DNA of 14,678 nt from Candidatus Omnitrophota bacterium (GTDB lineage Bacteria > Omnitrophota > Koll11 > Gygaellales > JAQTUY01): assembly GCA_028707105.1 (NCBI GenBank), contig JAQTUY010000032.1, forward strand, positions 1-14,678, written 5' to 3'. The stretch's first letter is position 1. Every line of letters begins with the position of its first letter. Below are positions 1 to 12,100 of the stretch, one piece after another. The position numbers and the translations under genes are program-made. The notes beneath the pieces are model-generated. The model searched no databases. It saw nothing but the letters and a program-made list of their open reading frames with translations, and was not told the origin of the DNA.

Positions 1-183
1 GTTCTTCGCTATGCTCCGGGTATCGATTACCTTACCGGTTTCAATAGCTTTGATAGCTGAGCGGATTGTTTCGTCCAAGCCAAAGATGCCGTTGGCATCA
101 AAAGCAGCGTATTGAATACCATTCTCGACTAAGGCATCGCTATTATAGGTTATAGCGATCGTCTCGATGTTATCATTGGCATC
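1..183 (-). other. Start of a further segment, cut by the window edge (residues 4808-4868)
   Basis: After the Gly-rich linker the sequence becomes ordered again (IETIAITYNSDALVENGIQYAAFDANGIFGLDETI, read in pieces between 4813 and 4847). It continues off the left edge in frame. Too little is present to name a domain. Confidence 0.5.
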
Positions 184-3100
184 GAACCCGCCCTTGCCAC
201 CCTTGCCTTCTCCGCCACCAGGTAAAGTCTCATTCGGGTTAGCTTCAGCTTTAGCCTCAGGAGCGTTGGTTTCGGTGGTTGTAGTTTCGCTGGTGGTGGT
301 CTCTGTTCTGATGGTATCCACATTGGTATTTCTGGCGCAAACAGTATAGCCAAACTTATCCTCGGTTTTTTCCTGAGTAGTCTTGTCTTTCAATGTTTTT
401 ATATGCTCTTTAGCTCTCAGGGAATTTCTAACAATAACGGTAACGCCAGATGCTAATAATTCGGCCGGAACAGATATGGCCCTGCGGTTATCCCTATCAT
501 TAGCCGAATAACCTACTACATTACCTCTTTCATCGATATCCAAAAGCCTGATAGTATGGTAATTACCATTGCTTGTTTTATAAGCCACCACTATATTGCG
601 CGAGACTTCCCTGTACAACCTGACCATCTCTTCCAGCTTGGCGCCGTAAGCCGTGCTATTAGGATTATAGCTCATCAAGGTCTCGAGATTCACGAAGCCG
701 TCATGATTAATTTTGATTATCGACCTGTTTTCATCGAAGACCCCTTCCAGCATATCGACCTGCTCAAGCGCAGCTACCGCGCAATTGTCTCTCTCACCGT
801 AAAGAACAGGGTTAATGGAAATATGGCGCTGCCTGCAAATCTTGATCACCCTGTCTAAAGTCTCCTTGGCATTTAAGCCGACGAAATCTTCACTCCTAAA
901 CCCAATCTCTTTATCTATCAGGTAATTCTTAAGGGCTCTGGGTATGGCCAATCTCCTGATCAACCTGCGTGCCTCATCGGACAACTTCTGTTTACGCATA
1001 GCGGCATAGTCGCCGGCTACGCTCCTAACTTCTTTTTCAGCTTCTTCTTTAAATTCATCGTATAGCTTTAACGTTGAAACTGAACCGTCAGCATTGAAAT
1101 CGGCTTCGCCGCGGGCTATCGCTTCTTTGACCTTCTTAGCTACTCTGGTATCAATATCGCTCTCTCTAATCCTGACATTCTCCATTACCATCTGGTTGAC
1201 TCTTTCTTCCTTGATATCCTTGGACAACTTCTGGCTAAGCTCTCTGCGCTCCTGGGTAGTCAACGCCCTGACATTCTCCTCAAACCCGGTCTTAATAGTC
1301 TGGGCTATCTCAATCAACCCTTTAACCAAGGCATTCTTTAACTCTATATTCTCAGAAGCATTAACCCTGATGAGTATCAACCCTACATGCTGGTTGATAG
1401 CTGCCTCCATACATTCAAAACGCTGCTGTTCTATCATTATCGAGCAGAGGTCGGCGATAGCTCTATCAACACCAGATTCAGCGAGGAACCAATTGGACAT
1501 ATTGTCGCCCTGGGCTTTCTTATAAGCCTCACGAGCTACTCCCTCGATCCACTCTCTTCTCTGGTTGACGATAGTCTGTATTAAAGCGATTGCCTTCTCC
1601 ATAGTACCTTCCTTTAAATAAGGCTGTAATATTACCAGGAGTCTCCTGAACTGAACGCTAGTCTTTACCTCTTTATTAGTCTTTATTATCTCACTACGCT
1701 TCTCGGGAGTCAACTTCTTAGGGGCAAGATCTTTCGCGGGAGGAATAACTGCATCTAAACCACCAAAACCAGCGGCTTTGGAGACTAAACTTCTCCCACC
1801 TCTGGTTATTGAACTTACACTTCCAGAACCACTGCCTATTGCGGTATCGATCCCGATAATTGCTCCGGCGACACCCACAAAGGCTGAACCTGCGCACAAG
1901 AGCAGCGTATTATGCGTAGCGATTCCATTAATGATCGCGGCTACGCCAACCACGCCTGCAACCGTACCTAAGAAGATGATGTTGGTAAAGCCTTTGTTCT
2001 GCGCGTTCTTCTTGTTTTCCTGGGCCGCACTCGCCCCACCATCGATCTTGGTACTCTTTGTTCCTACTCTTGCACCAAAGCTTACTACTTTCTTACCTAA
2101 TACACTAACCAATTCACCTATTCTCTTTGCGCTCTTGTCTGCTGCCACGACCGCGCCTTGCGCAAGGCACGCCGCCACGCTTATGGGCCCGGCGTCTTTT
2201 CCGCGTCCCGAACCATCCTGCTGATGCAACTGCACATCTTTGGTCATACCGAAGGCAGGCGTAGACGCGAAATTGCTAAAGAACCTGAACACAGGGCCGA
2301 TAACAGGCATGCTATTGACCCCTCCGTCGTTCCACACCTTTTGGGGTTTAGATGTCGGAATCTGTGCTGCGCCTACAGGCTGAGCCATCGGTGAGGCAGG
2401 CGGCTTAGGCCCGGATTTATTATCTTTATCCTGAGTATTATTAGTTTGTTCTTTGATCCTATTTTCATAGATGTTATTGGCTATAGGAGTAACTTTGGCT
2501 TCCCAAGCTTGCTTATCGGATAAGAGCTTCTGTACATCGATAGGCTTGATCTGGCCCTTCGCTAAATCACCCTGCAAGGTATTTATTGTCCTCTCTTCAG
2601 CCTTGAGCCAATCCCTGACAGAAATAGTAGTATCGGCAAGAAGATCGGTCATAACCTGTTCTTTCTTGATGTTCAAGGCTTCCATAGCGATATTCTTCTC
2701 TTTTATGGCTGCCAGGCGATTAGTAACTGTTTCGGTTGATACGCCAAATCCTTCCTCCATTCTGATAAGAGATTCAGTAAATAATTCCTTTGATACGCCT
2801 GTATCTTTAAATGCACCCTGCTCTTCGGCTCTGGCTATAATAGCTTCAATATTGGCCAGATCGGACATGAGGCCGCTCTTAGCAAGGTTACTTAATCTTG
2901 CTTCAAAAAGTAAACTCTTCCAGGCAGGAAGCTTACCCTGCCATAATGCCGGTAAATTAGCCCTTAACTCGTTGTAATTGGCTATATTCTTAGCCCAATA
3001 TGCCACCGGCTTAGGCAGCCCTTTGGCTTTACTTAAGAATGCCGCCGCGTCAGACTTGCCTGTAGCCAAAGCTGCCAGGTCAAGAACGGAGACATTGTTG

Positions 3101-6100
3101 CGATCAACACCCAGCCTAGCCAGGAAATTATCCGCTTCTTTGACTGACTCAAGATCTTTAGTAGTCAGATTCGATATAAATATAGGTAAGAGCTTTATGG
3201 GTAAATCCACAGCGGTAGAATCCTGATCCCGGCTGGTCAAAACAGATAACATTCTCAGGTCTTTGATCTTAGGTGAAACTTTATATAAGTCTTTTAAAAC
3301 AGAGATTGTTTCCGCGGGGGTTTGCGCGGCATAAACCTTCCTATTCAGTTTAGCCAGGCTGTCCGCATACGGCTTCACGCTCTTATATTCGGGCGAACCG
3401 GCAGGAAGTTTCCCTAATACAAAATTAGCCAGCTGAGCCATATCATTGCCAGAAATAAGCGCGGCAGCATCTTTAATATCGGCCTTTATGCCGAACTGCT
3501 CTAAAACGCCGCTAATGGCCATAACACGTTCAACGCCCTGCGCAGAGGTATTATCGAATTTTATTGCTCCCTGTTCGCTTAACTGCAACACAATATCAAA
3601 AGCTTCTTCATAAGTAGGAGTTACGGGGATATTCAGGTTAAACGTACTGGACAATGCCTGTCTCTGAGGCGCTATTAAACCTCTTAAAACATTGACCTGC
3701 TCCAATACGACCTTGCCTTCATTGGTAAGTATTCCCTCTTTAATATATTTTCTATCTTCAAATCTCTTGACTAAAGCCGGAGACGCCGCCTGGACCTCTT
3801 TAGACAATTCCGCTGTAGTTAACATATCCTTATCGCGACTCCAATTCAGGGTCCTATCAAGCCTTGCCATGACTTCATTGATCTCAGCCGGGCTATACTT
3901 TTCTCCGGTTTTGGATTTTGACTCCATAATCCTGTAGATATTTTGTTTATTAGCATCCACCAGCATCGTATCTGCCACTCTTAAGATCTCGCGGCTTACC
4001 TCCGCGGGTGTCTTGGCAGCTTCTAAACGCGCGACCTCAACGTCCGTAAGACGCTTATCGTGGATGGAAAGAATGAAATCTGCTTCACCGGGCATTCTGC
4101 GTTCTGCTGCTTTGGGGGTTATTCCTACCCTCTGCGCGGCCTGGGCGATATCCACGGTTGATGCGGCGTTGCCTAAAATGATGGCCGCGCGAGCATCCTT
4201 GCCGGAAGATGACTTCGCAGCCAGGTTTACCGCATCATAAAGGCCCTGGGCCAGAACAATACGAGTCTTAAGAGGATTATCTTGAATATCCCTGGTGATC
4301 TCTCCAAAATCTTTACTCTGGCCGTTTATATCCGCGACCAATTTTACTTCGGCCTTGCCAAAGGCAGTATCTTTCAAAACTCCTTTTTGCTGCTGTTTAA
4401 TCACTCTGGCAGCAAGCTTCAGGTCTTCCGCGCTGTTACAGGATACGATTAATAAATTAGTATTTTTACCCTGTTCACTCTTGGCAAAATCAAATATGCG
4501 ACCGATAAGGGCTTTTGCTACCGCCTTCTTGCTGTAGTCGCCCTTATCCAGCTGCATATTTACGAGAGGGATAACATCAGGTTCGGGATTAATCTGATAC
4601 ACATCCGCTTTTAAACCCTTACTAAAGGTTTCTTTAAATCCTTCAGCCGTTCCGGTAAAGCCGATGAACCCATCTGCCTGTTTTAAAGCATCAGTATAGC
4701 TAACCTGGCTTTTAACTTTGCTTAACACGCAGTCTGAATAAAGCTCCATTCCAGCATGATGCTTTACAGCGATCATCCTGGCTCTGGCATTTAAATACAT
4801 ACCTTCATCGCCAAAAATGGTACCCGGTATAATTTCACCGGTCCTGACATCCCGGGTAGCGTAACCAATAACCTTGCCGTTATTATCTTTCTCCAGGCTA
4901 TAATGCAAGCCCAGATCCGCGACCAGGGAATAAGCCACACCTTCAAGTAAGGTCTTTAACTCCGCATCACTATGCCTGGACAACTTCGCTTCCGCCGACT
5001 TCTTGAATTCAGCTATAAGTTCTTTTTCTATCACGGATTTAAAGGCGAACTCATCTCTGATGGGATTACCCTGTGCGTCGCGCTTATTTTCAATGAATAA
5101 GCGGGGATTATCTTTACCCAGCTTATCCAGGCCCAGTTTAAACAATTTCTCATCTATAGGCCTTGCGAAATTCTCTAATTTGTTCTTTTCGGCCGCAGGC
5201 AGAGAATTCCAGATACCTTTTACGTCTCCGTACACTAAAACAGGAGCCTGGAATCCGGATTGAGGCTCGTCAGTAAATATGATGGTGCCTTTTAACTTCA
5301 GTTCGGACGCCAAGCGCTGTAATCCGGAAATACTCACGATCTTGATACCTGCCTCGGGCAAAGAAGATTCGTTAGTGTCAATTTTATTATTGTAATCTTT
5401 GAACGCGGGATCATTCACCAAGCTCTCGATATTTTCAGGCTTGGAGGTAGCAAAAACGATCTTTAAACCGGGGTTATTTTCAACAAGCAGCCTGGCTACT
5501 ACTAAAGCCTCGGCAGTCTTACCGCCGGCGCACTGAAGATCAATAATAGCCTGGGGCTGTTTTCCGGTTTTTAAATATTTCTCGGTCAGCGCTGTTACGA
5601 TAAGCCCGCTGGCTATCTGATAAGGATCGTGCTGCCAAGAAGGCTTATTAGCAGGCTGAAATTTTTCTCTGGCTAAGGCGCTCTCAGCGAATTGTCTATA
5701 AGGCGCCTGCGCTTCGGTCAAAGGCTTACCGGCTTTGATATTATTGATGGCCTCTATTACGATATTGGCCTGTGTAAGGGAATTTTCTACGCTTATTGTC
5801 TGGAATTGAACTGCGGGAACCAAGGATAATTTAAAAGCTGTGCCTTGAGCGCTGCCCGGCGACCTGTTTCCTGTCCCGGAATTCATCTGAGCTAACTGGC
5901 TTAACTTCAACTCCGCGGTATCCAAATTCACCTTCTGCCATCCCATCTCTTTGGCTTGGCTCAAATCCAGCCCTTGATATTTAGGCATGCCGCTTATACT
6001 GCTCACTCCGAAAGCTTTACCTTCTTTGCTTTCTGCTACCACAAAAGGCTTATTAGAATTCTTATCCCAAAGGATATCCCCGGTTATCAAGATACCTTCG

Positions 6101-9100
6101 ATAGGTACGAAACTATTGTAATTTTTAATAGCTGATACCAGGTCACCTTCTGCCGAGAGAGAGCTTTTAACCGCTGCCTCGCGGGTCTGGTTATCCAGGA
6201 ATACCTGAGTAACAGGAGAAACGAACTTTTCTGTCAGGCCGGAAATTACTACTGTATTGATAGTTTTATTGCCGTCTAAAGCATCTGTCTTTATTGATAC
6301 CGTGTTAGCATCTAATCCTTTAACGCTGCTATCCTGCGCATTTGTTTTTATCGAGGCATTATCCGGAATTACAATAGCCGACTTCGCGGTTTGCTGAATA
6401 CGCCCCTCACCAGTATATACAACCAATCTTCTGCCTGCCGGAATACTATCTTTGTAGCTCTTGGATAAAGAAGGTGTTCTTATCTTGCCATCACTAACAA
6501 GCGCCATATATTCGGTATAAGCCTCGCCAACTTGTTTAAACGTTTCTTCAGCCAACAATTTTTGGCTTTCGCCGGCAACGCGATCTGGATGATATTGCAG
6601 CCCCAGCTTGTGATATTGTTTCCTGACTTGATCAACCGTTGATTTTTCTACATCAATACCGAGTATTTTACTGATATTTTTAACCTTGGTGAATGCTTCT
6701 AGCTCACCCTGACGCGGCTGCCAATTTGGAGCCATAAAGAAAGGAAGCCACTTGGCATATTCTGCCATGCCCCCGGTCATACCGGTAGCATTAACCAGTT
6801 TTTCTGTTCCGGTCACAAAACCGGGCATAAATATGATGCTTGAATCTGCCCAGCGTAACGCGCTCAAAGTCTTTGAAGAAGAAGTTAGTCCGCTTAAGAT
6901 CGTAGCGCGCATGCTTAATGATGCTTCTGTGACTGCGCCTTTAATGCCCTGCGAAGGAATATTCTTGATAAATCTGGCGGTCCATTTGGCCGAATTTACT
7001 CCTCTTTCTACAAGGCCTCCTGAAGTCAAGACCGGGCTGCTTGTAGTAGTCGTCTGGAATAAGCCTATCGCCGGCTTCATTACAAGTCCGGAACGAGGAC
7101 CCGTAACCGCCGCATTCAACAGGCCAGCTAAACTCAGGTCGCCGAGCGTAAAATCTGCCTTGTATCCTAATGATTCTGCGTAGCTTCCCCAGAAACCACG
7201 GCCTACTTCAAACGCGGGAGATATAACCGTCCAGTCAATCGCTCCGGCCAAAGCCTGATTATAAAGATACCTGGAACCAGAAGCCTCTCCCAGATCTATT
7301 AAATTAAAAAATGCCTTTGTAGGCTGCGTGCCCGTTCCAGTGTATGGCTTTAACCTCGGGATATTTGTTGACTGAGGCGTGCCCGCTCCAGCGTATTGCT
7401 TTAACCCCTGGACGATATTGGAGCCTTGTTTACCTATATATATGGCGCTTAACCCGCCCAATGCTATCCCGTAAAGAGTATCTCTCCCGGCTAACTGCCA
7501 CCCATTTTCCTTACCCCAATAATTCCCTTTTATCGCATTGACCCCGGTCGTAGAAAGCACGCCAACGCCGGCACCATAAGTAAATTTACTCATCCCTGCG
7601 CTCATCTGGGGCAATCTGGTAACCCCGGTAAGGATCCCGCTATTAAAACCAGCACCTATGCCTAAGCCGATAACCGCGCCTCTTACATAATTATCCCAGC
7701 TCTTAACCGGATTATAATTATCCTGCAATGTTTCAAAGAATCCCATGTTCTGATCGTGCTCGGGGCTCATCACATCCAAGACGGTCTTGGCGAAAGGATA
7801 GGTAACGGCGCCGACACCACCAGCCGCGGCCGTAGACGCTACGGGATGATTTCTTACGAAAGAGGCTACGCGACTGGAATTAGCTATAGTTGCCGCGCCG
7901 CTCATAACTCCGCCGAATACAGCGCCTAATTCCAGACCCGTAGTATAATGACCTGCTATATAATTACCTTGTTCGTTAGTATATCCTAAATAGAGTGTTT
8001 CAATAGTAGGGGTCTTACCCTGCAAACCATCGCTGGCTATGCCGGTCAATAAATATGTCTCGCTCCATAAGGCAGATTGAGAAACGACAGTAGCGCCGAC
8101 CTTTGTTATCACAGAACTCTCGGCTTTGGCTAAACTGGCTACTTCAGGGGCCACGCCGGCAGCAACGCCGCTTACCACTAATAAAGCATGGACTCTTGCG
8201 TCTTTGATGGGTTCTCCGGTAACAGCTAAGCTGACGCCATTAGCTACCGCCTCATTAACTGCTATGGTTGCTACCGATCTGCCCGCGGCAGCGTAAACCT
8301 GGGGAGAAACTTTCGACAAGCTGGAAGCGGTCTTGCTCGCGACATTAAGCGCCTGCCCGCCCACTTTGTTGGCAACACTAGCAACCTTAGCCATATTGCC
8401 GCCGGCCAGAGCCAATTCTTCGCCTGTCGCGATCATCTTTCCGGCATTAGCACTCAAAGCCTTGGCGGTTTCGCCTAATGCTTGCGGCACTTTCGTGCTC
8501 AAAGCCACGGCAGTACCCGAACCCGTTACTCCGGGTATCGCTCTGACGGCCGGGATCAATATGCTGGCGGGTAAAACAACCCCGTTCATGACCATTTCAA
8601 AAGCACTATCATTGGCAGCTCCGGAGATCAAATTCTTACCTTCAATTTGATCAACTACACCAAGAAGTTTAGAATCCACAGAGCTCTGAAGCGTCTCTTC
8701 TCTGGAAACATTATAAGACAGCCGATAACCATATTCCCCTCCGGCAACCATATTCCATCCTCTTACCGAAAAATCCAATATATCCCTAAGACTGTCACCT
8801 ACGTAATTTAACCCCATATAAGTGTTCGCGGAAGCCGTATCATAAAGATGGCTGATGCCTCTATACTTACGAGCTTCCTTAAAATCATTTTCCGCCGCAA
8901 TAGTACTGGCTTTATTTATCTCTTTTATCGCTTCTTGAGTCTTATTTACCATGTCCATCCTTGTTGCCAAATCAATACTATGGTTTATGGAGTAGACAGC
9001 CAACTTATACGGGTCTTCATTATCCTTGCCTCCGAGAAAAGCGGGGCCGAGATTCAGCTGTTTTCGTGTTTCATCGTAATTTCTGTTTCGGACAACCGTT

Positions 9101-12100
9101 AATAAAGGGTTGATACTGCTGTTAAGGTCTTTGCCGTCTAAAAGCCTGATGGTAAGATCATAAGCCTGTAACCTCTCCTGTCCCGCATTCAACCAGGTTT
9201 TATTAAAAACATGCGATATGTATGGATTCAGCTGCTCCTGATATAGCTTGCCGGCCTGCGTATGCACCTTAGCTTCTACGGCCGTAAAATAAGGATACAA
9301 CTCAATCAGGGCCTCTTGATAATCCTGACTGGCATAATTGGCATTGTATTCTATTTCCTGTATCTTCCAATTCTTGGATATCGCTAAAGCGGGAATTGTT
9401 GCCATCAATAAAGCAGATCCGATGGTAGGCTTACGGGCCTGAGATAATTGTTCATTCAAGCCGGACCAGGTTCTGCCTCTGACAGTTTGAATTTCATTAC
9501 TATAAATACCTATATTTAAGGCTACGGTAAGGGGAGAACTGTTATCCTTGATACTTATATAACTGTTTACTCCGGGCTGATTAGCTGCGGATACCGCCTC
9601 TGAGGTAAAAGGAGACCACAAAGCTGCATAGCGGTCTATGTTGGCATCGAATCCAAGGTCGCGCTGGTCAAGTTGAGAAACCAGGTTTTCCCTTTTTGTT
9701 TCCAAGTTCTTCTTGACGTCATCTGAAATATTGGTGCGGCGTAAAGTAGCGTCGATATTTTCTATTGCAGACCTGATCGATGTCTTTTGATCCGCAGGCA
9801 ATAATTCTTTAATGTTTGCTACGTTCCTATACAAGACATCAAGGGTTTTCTCATTGTCCGGAACGATCTTTCTATTGACCCCATCAATAAGCCTGCGGTT
9901 TCTAAGCGTGTCGGCTCCCACTGGGAATTTGTCATCTTTTGCATTTAAATTCTCCCATCCAAGGAGAACTGCATGGTTCTTAGAATTAGCAACGTAGCGA
10001 ACGCTATCAGGCCTGGAGGCAAAAAACCTAACCTGCCCCTGATCATTATTAATAAAGAGATTGGAAACGCCTGCTATGTGCCCGCTAGTAATCAGGTTAT
10101 CCTGTTCGATTACAAAACTGCCTGCCTTATTTTTAGAGACCGGGCTGTATTCACTAAGCCTTTCTGTCGTCGGCCCCACTTTCCACCAGCCTTTATTCCC
10201 TACCAAGACCGCAAATTCTGCTACGTCTACTGCGTTTTTAGCGGTAGCTGTAGAAGCCACATAAAAACGATTGGCAAATACAGGACGTAAATAGGCTGCC
10301 TGAGGGTCTTTTTCATTGCCGCTGTAGATAAAAGGATTGCCGTTGCTTCCCTTGGCAAAATCAATGATGGCCCCGCCTGACCATTCATTCAATACCCCTG
10401 AGCCGTAGCCAAAATAAGCGCCCTTTTCATCTACGGTATATTTCTGAGCGCTGAAGAGGCTTTCGCCGGGATTAAGGGCCTTTAAGGCAAAATCGGCTCT
10501 GTATATTGCAAGATAAGGATTATTCTCTTCGAACTTGGCTACGTTAATATTACCCTTCTTGTCAATTTGAGGAGCGCCCAGAGAAGGCTTGGACATCTGG
10601 CCGTCTATGGCCAACGGGAAGGGCGCAGAGAACCAGGGAAGAGACTGATCGGCATTGATATAATGATCACCCTGCTCTTTATTAAAGGTCAGGCCTAATA
10701 CAACTTTCTTCTGATCATCGGTTATATCTGCCAATCCCTTATCTGCCGGAAGAAGCTTCTCCACCCCATCCTGCTTGATATTCCCTAGATACATCCTGTT
10801 CTCCGACCCTAAAATCTGAGTCTCAATGCTGATTGACTCCGGGATAGACGATCCGGAGATCCGGATTATCTCGTCTGCCAGTTTCTGCACTGCGGCATTG
10901 CCGACTTCTTTATTCCGCAAAATAGCCTGCGCGTTCTTAAATATGGCCTCCTGATCGGTATGGGACAGATTAGGATAAAGGCTCGAGGCAAACGCTGAGA
11001 ACCTATCAAAGTCCTTGCTAATAGCAGCCTGGTTTAAAAATTGTTCTGCGACATAGAAACCTACTCCCTGTTTATTTAACGCGAACAAGGTGTTGTAATA
11101 ATTGTAATCCTTCGAGGAGAACGCTGTGGGCTCCTTATCGCCGACCAAGAAACTCAGTGCGGCTATGCCGGTGTTCTCGATATAAGCCGGCCTGACCAGA
11201 TCTAAGGTCTCTTTTTCCGTGGTTCCTTTATCCAGAATATCTCCGGCCAGCTCCGTATATCCAAGGCTCAAAACATCCTTTCCGATCTGCTGCGGGGAAA
11301 ATGCCCCATCAAGAGAAGCAGCCAGCGGGGATAAAGCCATATCCGCATTTGACGAAAGAAGATTATTCCCTGAATTTAAAGTAGAGCTTATTCCAAAATC
11401 ATCAATAAAGGCGGGGTTTAGCAAATTCGAAAATTCATTATCAACGGTAACCTTGCCCGGTTTTACATATTCGACATAGAACCTGTAGGGGCCGGTCTGC
11501 TGCGAAGAAAGTATTATATAGGTAGAAGCGGTAACTTGGGACAAGCCGGTCTGCAGGTTCAATGCGAAAATATTCTTCTCTTTCAGCTGGGCCTGCGCAT
11601 TGACTTTGATCTCGTTGATCTGCGCAGCGGTGGCGTTCTCCGGATGCTTAAAATTAAGATTGTCAATATACGAATTCCACATGTCCGGAGACATGCTGTA
11701 TTTTTTATTGACGGCTAAAGCCGCGTAGTTGATCTCCGTGCTTCTTGCGGCCTTTAAAACATCCTTCTGCGTATCGTTTAAGGACTGAGGAGAAACCCCG
11801 GAAGAAAGCAAAAGTAAGGTATTGCCGGCTTTATCGTCATAGGCATCAAAAGCGCCGGTTGCGCCCAGTGAATACTCGGATATAGGCTTAGCTACATCTC
11901 CCCCAATAGGCTTACCGTCCTGAGTATATTTTTGGATATTCTTAACAGTGATTTCCTTATCCGTGCCAAAAATCAGTTTCACCGCATTAAAATTCGCTTG
12001 CGTTCCGCCTTCTCCGCCGATCATAACCTGCTGCTTTCCGCTGAAAAGCGGGAAATTGTCCAGTTGAGCGCCGTCCTTCGTGGTGTAAGTAAATTGAGAT

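Noticed and set aside
150..353. Minus-strand ORF of 67 codons in another frame
   Set aside because: It is nested inside the giant gene in an alternative frame over the Thr/Gly-rich linker, with no start signal and no recognisable product.
1094..1525. Forward-strand ORF of 143 codons, hydrophobic and Ser/Leu-rich, resembling a membrane protein
   Set aside because: Antisense of a Glu/Lys/Arg-rich helical region; reverse reading of those codons gives Leu/Phe/Ser, which imitates membrane helices.
1778..2224. Forward-strand ORF of 148 codons, Pro/Ala/Thr-rich
   Set aside because: Antisense to the membrane hairpin region (Gly/Ala/Val codons read backwards give Pro/Ala/Thr). No family signal; the opposite frame is clearly coding.
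2978..5652. Possibility that the SecA-like part is an independent secA gene
   Set aside because: The frame continues unbroken on both sides, no ribosome site or start region was noticed at its beginning, and the motifs are too diverged and the C-terminal SecA parts missing for a housekeeping SecA.
6752..7183. Forward-strand ORF of 143 codons
   Set aside because: Antisense to the hydrophobic block before the J-domain; composition again fits a shadow and no domain is visible.
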